Assembly (NCBI GenBank): GCA_903958285.1
Contig: CAJBSR010000455.1
Coordinates: forward strand, 1-7,460
Direction of reading: 5' to 3'
DNA from: an uncultured Sphingomonadales bacterium
GTDB lineage: Bacteria; Pseudomonadota; Alphaproteobacteria; Sphingomonadales; Sphingomonadaceae
Length of the DNA: 7,460 nucleotides
Below, one piece after another: positions 1-6,139 of this stretch. The position numbers were made by a program, and so were the translations under genes. Each line of letters opens with the position of its first letter. Position 1 is the stretch's first letter. Under the pieces are notes generated by a model. It did no database searches. It worked only from the letters and a program-made list of their open reading frames with translations, and was not told the DNA's origin.

Positions 1-549
1 AATACCCGCAGCTTCAGCCAAATCCTGACGCGATATGGGCGCACTGATGTCTTTAGAGAGGCACAGCAGGATGCTGAGTTCAATCGGCGTCAAATCCACG
101 ACAGAGCCAGTGGGGGAAACAAACTGCGACTTGAGACTATCCAGAGACCAAGCTGCATTCGTAATCGACCTGATCGCTGTGCGCCTGCAGACCGAGGCAA
201 TCGCATTGTACACCTGATCAAAGCGGACAGGCTTGTTCACAAACATGTCGGCGCCAGCGGTGAGCGCGGAGTTAAAGGCGTCGGCACCCATGCGGCCGCT
301 GATCACGAGGATGCCGGCAGAGGATTGCCCCCTAATCAGTGTGATCAGGTCGACACCATCGATCCCGGGAAGCCCAAGATCCAGAATGAAAAAATCGAAT
401 GTCGCCAATTCCTCTGATTGCAAGAGGCCTTCGGCTCTATCGAACCCCTTGGAGGCGAGGCCACGGACATCGAGATACTGGCCAAGAAACTCAACGAAGT
501 CTCCATCATCATCGACGATGCAAATTTTCTTGGGAGCGTTCTGGATCAT
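1..549 (-). CDS. OmpR/PhoB-family response regulator, C-terminus missing (runs off left edge)
   Basis: The minus strand is open from the ATG at 549-547 to position 1, giving 183 codons of a longer protein. It is a two-component response regulator: a sensor kinase phosphorylates the receiver and the protein then binds DNA. Receiver domain, about residues 7-120: the strand IVDDD carries the acidic pair D13/D14; the phospho-acceptor is D57 in ILDLGLPGIDG; the switch residue is S84 in LVISGR; the conserved lysine is K106 in NKP. The stretch between D57 and S84 is about three residues shorter than in PhoB, but the key spacings otherwise fit. From about residue 130 an OmpR-type winged helix begins (a WSLD strand, then P-G-x-VVDLTPIELSILL and an SRQDL helix), so its recognition helix lies outside the window. 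An in-frame stop (TAG) lies 15 bp upstream of the ATG, so this start is the only reasonable one, although no good Shine-Dalgarno precedes it. It diverges from the AraC-type gene. The target and partner kinase are not visible. Confidence 0.9.
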   Translation of the reverse strand, partial: MIQNAPKKICIVDDDGDFVEFLGQYLDVRGLASKGFDRAEGLLQSEELATFDFFILDLGLPGIDGVDLITLIRGQSSAGILVISGRMGADAFNSALTAGADMFVNKPVRFDQVYNAIASVCRRTAIRSITNAAWSLDSLKSQFVSPTGSVVDLTPIELSILLCLSKDISAPISRQDLAEAAGI

Positions 550-673
550 GGCGTGCCAATTCTAATGACTGTCAAAGAAACATCGAAGTTCGCCGGAAAA
601 GCGTCATACTCCGTTGCTGCAGTAAAATAGGGAGGCATTCAATCATAATCTGAGCGTTGCAGCGGTAAAATAT

Positions 674-735
674 AACCATCCAACCATGGAAATACTTCCA
701 TATTGAACCAAATCTTACTGACAACGAACCATCCA
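674..735. repeat. Short AACCAT direct repeats
   Basis: AACCATCCA occurs exactly at 674-682 and again at 727-735. AACCATGG follows the first copy directly (682-689), and a looser AACCAAAT lies between them. The run sits 125-190 bp upstream of the response regulator's start codon, so it could be a binding site for that regulator or part of its promoter. With units this short, chance is a serious alternative. Confidence 0.25.
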
Positions 736-739
736 TTGA

Positions 740-952
740 TGGCCAGTTCGCCTAAGGCTGTCATTTGCGCTGGGTGCGTATGTGCCAATGCCCGTTGCTG
801 AGCTGGTGCCTGAAACTATCCTTCAGGCGCGTAGACCATTGATCGACCCTGCGGCAGGATGACTGGAAGATTCCCACCCTCTGCATATCAAGGGCGGTGT
901 TATCGCCGCGATCGCAGAGATAGAGTTCAGGACCGAAGGCATTATCGCAGCT
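740..952 (+). pseudogene. Possible gene remnant: reading frame broken by one stop codon
   Basis: One plus-strand frame is open from 740 to 859, meets TGA at 860-862, and is open again to a TGA at 950-952. The second half reads HPLHIKGGVIAAIAEIEF, which loosely recalls the glycine-rich GGV-x-AA-x-AE/D segment of PaaI-type hotdog thioesterases, but this is far too little to name a family. The complementary minus strand is also open over roughly 761-972 (about 70 codons, ATG only at 886). It is therefore unclear which strand, if either, was once coding. No Shine-Dalgarno supports an intact gene. It may simply be chance. Confidence 0.15.
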
Positions 953-975
953 TGACCGGATCCATATAAGTTATT

Positions 976-991
976 GATATTTTTAAATATC
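976..991. promoter_or_regulatory. AT-rich 16-bp palindrome, possible operator
   Basis: GATATTT (976-982) is followed by TT and then by its exact reverse complement AAATATC (985-991). It lies in the AT-rich block 961-1075 between the divergent regulators, about 105 bp before the earliest possible start of the AraC-family gene. A two-fold symmetric site of this kind suits a dimeric regulator, but low-complexity AT sequence produces such palindromes easily. No protein can be assigned to it. Confidence 0.25.
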
Positions 992-1150
992 TATATCGCT
1001 TTATCGCGCTTCACCCTCTTAAATTAACCGTTCAATTAGATTGAAAATAGACCCAAAATATTCAGATAACTTAAAACGGAAGCCGCCGCATTGCCTTGCC
1101 AAAGGCGACATTTATTCATAAAGTTCAGTCTCTTTTTTCGACAAATCGCG

Positions 1151-1164
1151 GGAGATTGTCTGTG
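1151..1164 (+). promoter_or_regulatory. Ribosome binding site deciding the AraC-type start (GGAG, GTG)
   Basis: GGAG at 1151-1154 is followed by 7 nt and GTG at 1162. The longer TTG start at 1096 has only a GGAA about 14 nt away, and the first in-frame ATG is inside the sensing domain. The competing start is GTG 1180 with GAGG at 1168-1171. Confidence 0.5.
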
Positions 1165-2091
1165 ATTGAGGTGGCGTCCGTGCGTCGTCTGGGAGTACAT
1201 GACAGATTAGACTATTGGAATGATCTAATTGGTGCGACCTACCCTGGGATGAGCGTCGACACGCAAGCAGAGCTTTTCGACGCAAAGCTAAGTGTTTGGC
1301 ACCTAAGCGATTTGCGGATGGTAAAACCTTTTTCAACTTCGGCAATCGTCACGCGCCAACCGCGAAGCCAAGCAGTCTATTCCGAACCTAAATTCGTCGC
1401 CCACACCTTAGTCAGAGGCAAAGTGAGCCTGGACCAGCGCGGTCGAAGGGCCACCCTCAACGAGGGCGACATGGTGATATGCGCGTCTGACGAATATTAT
1501 CGCTTCGAAACGCATACCACGCACGAGATGATGGTTGTGGAGGTCGACGCCGCGACGTTGGCAGACAAATTGCCGAACATTGATGATTTTGTGGCGCGCC
1601 CCATTTCGGGCAAGTTAACCAGCACAAGATTGCTTCGAAGATATATGGATTCATTGTGGCTGGAGGCACGCGCGACCGCACCGGAGCAGCATTGGGACCT
1701 GCATGCGGGGATTCTAACAGACTTGATCGTGGCGAGCCTTCAATCCAGCGATGATGGCCTCTCCTGCCCCGGCGATCCTCTGTTCAAGCGCATGCAGGAC
1801 ATTATCGACGAGCGCTTAGATGAATTCGACTTTGGTCCAGTCCGTCTGTCAGTGGATATGGGCATTCCCCTGCGCACCTTGCAGGCGACGGCAGCCAGAG
1901 CCGGCACGACGATCGGAAAAATGATCACGACGCACAGGCTGCAAAGAGCCGCACAATTGTTGCTCACGCGGCCGGATCAGCCTGTCACCCAGATCGCGCT
2001 GGACTGTGGTTTTGCCGACCCTTCCTATTTTGCGCGCCGTTTTCAACAGGCATTGGGATCCAGCCCCAGAAAATACCGACACTGCAATTGA
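1162..2091 (+). CDS. AraC-family transcriptional regulator
   Basis: This is a DNA-binding regulator of about 309 residues, probably a ligand-responsive activator of the receptor and enzyme genes next to it. The N-terminal half (about residues 1-180) looks like the AraC_binding_2 sensing domain: an early DYWNDL segment, a beta-rich core, and an LNEGDMV turn of cupin character. The C-terminal 100 residues carry the double helix-turn-helix. The first repeat has LRTLQATAARAGTTIGKMI followed by RLQRAAQLLL. The second has VTQIALDCGFADPSYFARRF followed by the family-typical GSSP-RKYR ending. No ATG suits the start. I chose GTG at 1162 because GGAG (1151-1154) lies 7 nt upstream. TTG at 1096 would add 22 residues but has no well-placed ribosome site. 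GTG at 1180, with GAGG 8 nt upstream, is also possible. The effector is unknown. A direct-repeat site just downstream (2115-2154) is the likely target. Confidence 0.9.
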   Translation: MIEVASVRRLGVHDRLDYWNDLIGATYPGMSVDTQAELFDAKLSVWHLSDLRMVKPFSTSAIVTRQPRSQAVYSEPKFVAHTLVRGKVSLDQRGRRATLNEGDMVICASDEYYRFETHTTHEMMVVEVDAATLADKLPNIDDFVARPISGKLTSTRLLRRYMDSLWLEARATAPEQHWDLHAGILTDLIVASLQSSDDGLSCPGDPLFKRMQDIIDERLDEFDFGPVRLSVDMGIPLRTLQATAARAGTTIGKMITTHRLQRAAQLLLTRPDQPVTQIALDCGFADPSYFARRFQQALGSSPRKYRHCN

Positions 2092-2114
2092 GTTGGCGGC
2101 GCAGCGTCTGACTT

Positions 2115-2154
2115 TTGCGCGTTTGTCCGCAAACTTGCGCTCCTGTCCGAGAAC
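2115..2154 (+). promoter_or_regulatory. Two tandem 20-bp direct repeats, candidate AraC-type operator
   Basis: Unit 1 (2115-2134) and unit 2 (2135-2154) abut exactly and share the pattern TTGCGC-N3-TGTCCG-N2-AAC, 15 of 20 positions identical. AraC-family proteins have two helix-turn-helix motifs per monomer, read two successive major grooves, and commonly bind two head-to-tail half-sites about two helical turns apart. TTGCGC and TGTCCG, 9 bp apart in each unit, fit the two boxes of one half-site, and 20 bp fits the monomer spacing. The pair lies 24 bp after the AraC-type stop codon and 49 bp before the receptor start. I see no clear -35 or -10 beside it, as is common at activator-dependent promoters. 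Unit 1 also contains a small inverted repeat, GTTTG-TCCG-CAAAC. The protein that binds here is inferred. Confidence 0.55.
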
Positions 2155-2178
2155 AGTCTCGCTCCAGATGTGAAGAGG

Positions 2179-2198
2179 CCTCCCACATATCTGGGAGG
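2179..2198 (+). promoter_or_regulatory. Hairpin that would sequester the receptor's Shine-Dalgarno
   Basis: CCTCCCA (2179-2185) and TGGGAGG (2192-2198) are perfect reverse complements around the 6-nt loop CATATC. The right arm contains GGAGG (2194-2198), the strong ribosome site 5 nt before the receptor ATG at 2204. In mRNA a 7-bp, mostly G-C stem would hide that site completely. No T-run follows, so it is not an intrinsic terminator. It matters only if transcription begins upstream of about 2179, which I cannot establish. Confidence 0.5.
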
Positions 2199-2203
2199 AT
2201 AAC

Positions 2204-4873
2204 ATGAAGGCGTATCTCATTTTCTCCAGCGCTTCTGCGTTGGCAATCAGCTTGTCGGCGACGACCGCTATGGCGCAAACCTCGACCAACGCCGCCGCCT
2301 TAGCATCCGCCGAAGAAAGCAGCGATCAGGGCGGAATTGAGGAAATCGTCGTCACGGCCCAAAAGCGGGCTGAAAACGTTCAGGACGTTCCTATCGCGAT
2401 CTCGGCGTTCAGCAGCAGCACATTGCGCGAACGCGCAGTCAACGATGTCTCAGCGCTGGGCGCGATTGCTCCCAACGTCAACCTTGATGGCGGCACCCCA
2501 TTCTCGGGATCGTCAGCCGTGCTTTCCGCAACGATCCGCGGAATCGGTTCGGATGACTTTGCGTTCAACATTGATCCCGGCGTCGGCATTTACCTTGATG
2601 GCGTGTTCCTCGCCCGCACCGTGGGCGCCAATCAGGATCTGCCAGACGTTGAGCGCATCGAAGTCCTGAAGGGTCCTCAGGGTACCCTTTTCGGCCGCAA
2701 TACCATCGGCGGTGCAATTTCCATTGTCACGCACAATCCGGGCAAAGAGTTCCGCGTGGTGGGTGACTTGACCACTGGCAGCTTCAGCCTGGTGAAGGCG
2801 CGGGCGACCGTCGATCTGCCGATCACCGAAGGCCTAGCCGCGTCGATCACCGGCGCCACCACCAGCCGGAATGGCTTCCAAAAGCGCATTGCTTACAATG
2901 GCACACCGGCCGAAATGCGCGCCATTGGCAATTCGAACAGCTTCCGCCAGTTTAGCCATGCGGATTACTCAACGGCATCACGCCAAAGCGAAGACAATAG
3001 CGTCAGCCTGCGCGGCAAACTGCGCTGGGACAATGACGGCGCTTTCCGGGCGACGATTTCGGGCGATTATACCAATCAGAACTCTGCAGGTCAGAACAAC
3101 TCTCTGCTGGGCGTCTCCTTCCCGCCCGGGCCATTTGCGCCAACGAACCCGTTGCCGGGCACGGGCATTAACCCGGTCGATCCCTCTGGCGGCGTCCTGT
3201 TTGCTGGCCTCTACAACTTCTGCATTGGCTCGACCCCTGCCGAAATCGCTGCACGCGGCGCCAGCGCCATCTGCGGCGCGCGCGGCACCAGCGTCAATCC
3301 GGGCGGGCTTCTTGGATCATTGGCGGGCGTGAACCGCGACGCGGACCCGACCAATGACCGCCTGCCATGGGACGGCCGCTTCATCACCGGCAATCCAGAC
3401 ACGACCTATGCGACCGGCCCGACGCTGAACAAGCTGCAGGCCTGGGGCGTGGCGGGCAATGCCGAACTTGATGTGACTGACGGCCTAATGCTGCGCTCGA
3501 TCACCGCGTTTCGGAAGACAAACTGGAAGGCCGGATCGGACCTCGATGGCTCGCCGCTCAACATGCTGGAGCTGACCTTCTCACAAAATCAAAAACAGTT
3601 CAGCGAAGAACTGCAACTGCTTGGTTCCAACTTGCTCGATGGGCGGCTGAACTTCGTGCTCGGCGCCTATTATTTCGAGGAAAAGGGCAATCTGCGCGAC
3701 CATGTAATCTTCGACGAAGGCCTACTGCAGGTTGACGGTCCGAACACCTTTGACACGAGCAACTACGCGTTCTTCGGTCAGTTCGATTTCAAAGTGAATG
3801 ACTGGATTTCCTTCACTTTGGGCGGCCGATACACCAAGGAAACCAAGAAATTTGAAGGTGGCCAGCAGGACCTGAATGGCGGCAACTCTAAGCTATTTGG
3901 CTGTGCAGCCCCTGACGGCACAATCGCACCGTTCGGCAACTTCCCATTGGCTCCGCCCGTCGCCGCTGGAGGTCCGCCCTGCTTTGCCGCCTTGTCGTTC
4001 CCTGATCCGACCAACCCGGTCCGCGTTTATGTCCCGGGCGTCAACCGCAAGGAGTTTTCAAACTTTGCGCCAAAGGTTGGCGTGCAGGTGCACCCCAATG
4101 ATGATGTGATGGTCTATGGCAGCTATTCCGAGGGCTATAAGACTGGCGGATGGACGACACGTTTGACCAACCCGCAAGGCAATGTCGCCCCTGATTTCGA
4201 CGAAGAAATTGCCGAAACGTTCGAAGTCGGTGTGAAGTCCACCCTGCTTGACCGTCGCCTGCAACTGAACATCGCTGGCTTCACCACCAACTATAAGAAC
4301 GTGCAGTTGAACCAGCAGGTCGGGACATCACCAACCATCGACAATGCGGGCACAGCGCGGATCAAGGGTGTTGAAGTTGAAGCCGTCATTGCACCGGCCC
4401 GTGGCCTCACCATCAACGCTTCGGTCGGCTATCTTGACGCCTATTTCACAACGCTTTCGGCAAGCGTGCTGCGTCCTGAGGTCGCAGGGCCCATCCCTGG
4501 CCTGCGTCTCGGCGCAGTGATTGGCGGCCAATTGCCCAAGACAGCCCATTGGTCGATCAACATCAGCCCACGCTACCAACTGGACCTCGCCAATGGCGGT
4601 TCCGTCGTGTTGCTGGCCGATTGGTCGCACAAGAGCGAAGTGTTCAACGATGTCGCACGCTATTTGCCACTGCGCCGTCCACCGGTTGATCTCATCAACG
4701 CCAGTGTCAGCTATAGTGAACCCGATGGCCGCTGGGACCTGACCGTAGGCGGAACCAACCTGACAGACACCCGCTACCTTGTGTCCGGCGGGGCGAACGA
4801 CGCCGCCGGGGTCTATTTTGGCAGCTATAACCGACCCCGTGAATGGTATGCGCGGGTTGGTTTCAAATTCTAA
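2204..4873 (+). CDS. TonB-dependent outer-membrane receptor
   Basis: This 889-residue protein imports a substrate across the outer membrane using energy from TonB-ExbB-ExbD. The signal peptide has a positive start, a hydrophobic core, and probable cleavage after A22-M23-A24. The TonB box is at residues 46-55 (EEIVVTAQKR). The plug follows to about residue 180, with VPIAISAFS, IRGIG, GVGIYLDGVFLAR and the hallmark RIEVLKGPQGTLFGRNTIGG-AISIVT. The rest is a 22-strand-type beta-barrel with alternating aromatic strands. It ends in WYARVGFKF, whose terminal Phe is the outer-membrane assembly signal. The only four cysteines I see form two close pairs, C340/C357 and C567/C593, in glycine- and proline-rich segments that look like extracellular loops. 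Length is ordinary for the family and the gene is intact. ATG at 2204 is supported by GGAGG 5 nt upstream. An AraC-type operator candidate and an SD-masking hairpin precede it, and a terminator follows. The substrate is unknown. Neighbouring esterase and dehydrogenase genes point to an organic ester rather than iron, but this is inference. Confidence 0.95.
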   Translation: MKAYLIFSSASALAISLSATTAMAQTSTNAAALASAEESSDQGGIEEIVVTAQKRAENVQDVPIAISAFSSSTLRERAVNDVSALGAIAPNVNLDGGTPFSGSSAVLSATIRGIGSDDFAFNIDPGVGIYLDGVFLARTVGANQDLPDVERIEVLKGPQGTLFGRNTIGGAISIVTHNPGKEFRVVGDLTTGSFSLVKARATVDLPITEGLAASITGATTSRNGFQKRIAYNGTPAEMRAIGNSNSFRQFSHADYSTASRQSEDNSVSLRGKLRWDNDGAFRATISGDYTNQNSAGQNNSLLGVSFPPGPFAPTNPLPGTGINPVDPSGGVLFAGLYNFCIGSTPAEIAARGASAICGARGTSVNPGGLLGSLAGVNRDADPTNDRLPWDGRFITGNPDTTYATGPTLNKLQAWGVAGNAELDVTDGLMLRSITAFRKTNWKAGSDLDGSPLNMLELTFSQNQKQFSEELQLLGSNLLDGRLNFVLGAYYFEEKGNLRDHVIFDEGLLQVDGPNTFDTSNYAFFGQFDFKVNDWISFTLGGRYTKETKKFEGGQQDLNGGNSKLFGCAAPDGTIAPFGNFPLAPPVAAGGPPCFAALSFPDPTNPVRVYVPGVNRKEFSNFAPKVGVQVHPNDDVMVYGSYSEGYKTGGWTTRLTNPQGNVAPDFDEEIAETFEVGVKSTLLDRRLQLNIAGFTTNYKNVQLNQQVGTSPTIDNAGTARIKGVEVEAVIAPARGLTINASVGYLDAYFTTLSASVLRPEVAGPIPGLRLGAVIGGQLPKTAHWSINISPRYQLDLANGGSVVLLADWSHKSEVFNDVARYLPLRRPPVDLINASVSYSEPDGRWDLTVGGTNLTDTRYLVSGGANDAAGVYFGSYNRPREWYARVGFKF

Positions 4874-4883
4874 CCCTCTATTG

Positions 4884-4916
4884 CGGCAGGGCATCAGATG
4901 GTGCCCTGCCGTTTTT
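4884..4916 (+). terminator. Rho-independent terminator after the receptor gene
   Basis: CGGCAGGGCA (4884-4893) pairs perfectly with TGCCCTGCCG (4902-4911), a 10-bp stem with an 8-nt loop. TTTTT (4912-4916) follows directly. It begins 10 bp after the receptor stop codon. It should end most receptor transcripts, so the downstream dehydrogenase and esterase need their own promoter or partial read-through. Confidence 0.9.
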
Positions 4917-4939
4917 CTATGATTAAAGGCAACTAGGCC

Positions 4940-4967
4940 GGCATCCGCGGACGCCGCAAATTTGACA
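4940..4967 (+). promoter_or_regulatory. Possible control region of the dehydrogenase-esterase operon
   Basis: Between the terminator and the dehydrogenase start there is an imperfect 16-bp palindrome (4940-4955, GGCATCCG/CGGACGCC, 7 of 8 arm pairs). It is followed by a consensus -35 hexamer TTGACA at 4962-4967. Sites 16-19 bp further on are C-rich and do not resemble a -10 box, so a standard sigma-70 promoter is not supported. The palindrome could be an operator. The 20-bp direct-repeat pattern found before the receptor does not recur here. Confidence 0.3.
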
Positions 4968-5010
4968 AGTCTGGCCTGCCCCCCGACCCCAAACCGAAGG
5001 ACGATACGCA

Positions 5011-6123
5011 ATGACGATTGCAGCAACCGCCGCCGTTTTCCGTCAGGCAGGGGCACCGCCCACGATTGAGCCCATCACCCTTGAAGAGCCGCGGGCGGAT
5101 GAAGTTCAGGTCGCAATCCGGGGCGTTGGCGTGTGCCATACAGACATGGTGATGCGTGACGGGCATTTGCCGATCCCCATGCCCGTCGTTCTAGGTCATG
5201 AAGGGGCCGGCGTGGTCACAGCCGTCGGTGCGGCCGTCACTGGCCTCAGCCACGGCGATCACGTCATCCTCAGCTTCATGTCCTGCAATCAGTGCATCTC
5301 CTGCGATGAACATCAGCCGGCTTATTGCCACAACTGGGTCCCGCTCAACTTCTTCGGAGCCCGCGCCGATGGATCAACATCCCTGACCGACGCGGCCGGA
5401 GCGCCCGTCCACAGCCATATCTTTGGCCAGTCCTCATTCGCGAGTCACGCGCTGGTCAATCAGCGGAATGTGATCAAGGTTGATAAGGACCTGCCCATCG
5501 AACTGCTGGGGCCACTCGGCTGTGGCATACAGACGGGCGCTGGCGCCGTCCTCAATTCCTGCAAGGTGCGCGCCGGGTCTAGTGTTGCCATTATCGGAAC
5601 CGGCGCTGTCGGGCTATCAGCCGTCATGGCGGCCAAAATCGCCGGGGCAAGGACCATTGTTGCGATCGATATCAACGACGCGCGCATCGCACTCGCACGG
5701 GAACTGGGGGCGACGCACGGGTTCCGGGCGGACGCGGGCACTTATGTCGAACATGCCGCCGCCGCGGACTGCCCTGTCGGTTTCGATTACATTATCGACA
5801 CCACCGGAATTACCGATCTCGTCAATCAGGCCATCATGGCGCTGGCCCCCAGAGGCGAAATCGCCATGGTCGGGGCCTATGCCTCTGGCACGCCGGTTTC
5901 AGCTGACCCGACCCATATCATGAGCGGCGGCCGGGTAATCCGGGGCGTGGTGGAAGGCAGCGCCGATCCGCAAAGCTTTATCCCTCAACTCCTCCAATGT
6001 TATCGGGAAGGCCGCTTTCCCTTTGACAGGCTGGTCGAATTTTTTGACTTTGAGAATATCGTTGCAGCAATCGAGGCAGGCGAAACCGGACAGGTGATCA
6101 AGCCGATCCTGCGACTGCCCTGA
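5011..6123 (+). CDS. Zinc-dependent alcohol dehydrogenase, aryl-alcohol (benzyl alcohol dehydrogenase) type
   Basis: This is a cytoplasmic medium-chain dehydrogenase of 370 residues that interconverts an alcohol and an aldehyde with NAD. Catalytic zinc site: C42 (GVCHTD), H63-E64 (VLGHEGAGVV) and C171 (PLGCGIQTGAGAV). Structural zinc site: C92, C95, C98 and C106, complete. The nucleotide-binding fold has G196-T-G198-A-V-G201, followed by an acidic D220 at the end of the second strand (VAIDIND), which favours NAD over NADP. The GCGIQTGAGAVLN segment and the insert between the structural zinc lobe and the FGQSSFASHA motif resemble the XylB/benzyl-alcohol dehydrogenase branch, so an aromatic or allylic alcohol is likely. 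I cannot fix the substrate. ATG at 5011 has AAGGA 9 nt upstream. The esterase gene begins 16 bp after the stop, so the two are very probably co-transcribed, with the esterase supplying the alcohol. A class III (glutathione-dependent formaldehyde) dehydrogenase is less likely given the length. Confidence 0.92.
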   Translation: MTIAATAAVFRQAGAPPTIEPITLEEPRADEVQVAIRGVGVCHTDMVMRDGHLPIPMPVVLGHEGAGVVTAVGAAVTGLSHGDHVILSFMSCNQCISCDEHQPAYCHNWVPLNFFGARADGSTSLTDAAGAPVHSHIFGQSSFASHALVNQRNVIKVDKDLPIELLGPLGCGIQTGAGAVLNSCKVRAGSSVAIIGTGAVGLSAVMAAKIAGARTIVAIDINDARIALARELGATHGFRADAGTYVEHAAAADCPVGFDYIIDTTGITDLVNQAIMALAPRGEIAMVGAYASGTPVSADPTHIMSGGRVIRGVVEGSADPQSFIPQLLQCYREGRFPFDRLVEFFDFENIVAAIEAGETGQVIKPILRLP

Positions 6124-6139
6124 CGAGGAAGGATTTTAT

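Larger units (their letters stand above)
550..1095. other. Long divergent intergenic region, no gene I can support
   Basis: This gap separates the divergent response regulator and AraC-family genes and must hold both promoters. Open frames here are short or broken. About 660-740 contains AACCAT repeats, about 740-970 contains a frame interrupted by a stop (separate entry), and 961-1075 is strongly AT-rich with a palindrome (separate entry). Base composition is clearly richer in A and T than in the receptor and enzyme genes to the right. I see no convincing sigma-70 promoter on either strand. The best plus-strand candidate is TTGAAA at 1041-1046 with GATAAC at 1065-1070 (18-bp spacer), which is weak. 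Confidence 0.5.

Noticed and set aside
570..575. Consensus TTGACA on the minus strand before the response regulator
   Set aside because: It is only about 20 bp from the start codon, so a matching -10 would fall on or inside the gene.
233..653. Plus-strand open frames over the left end
   Set aside because: They are low-complexity, Ser/Pro/Arg-rich translations lying opposite a minus-strand frame with full response-regulator motifs.
1849..2289. A 146-codon minus-strand frame crossing the AraC stop, the gap and the receptor start
   Set aside because: It shows no recognisable motif and is opposite the AraC helix-turn-helix and the receptor signal peptide, both of which are clearly coding on the plus strand.
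4940..4960. Reverse-strand TTGCGG..TCCG resembling one unit of the 20-bp operator repeat
   Set aside because: The two boxes are 3 bp too close and there is no second unit, so it does not fit the spacing found at 2115-2154.
4328..5056. A 242-codon minus-strand frame over the receptor 3' end and the following gap
   Set aside because: It runs opposite the beta-barrel and through the terminator and the dehydrogenase start. Its composition is what the reverse of GC-rich coding sequence gives.
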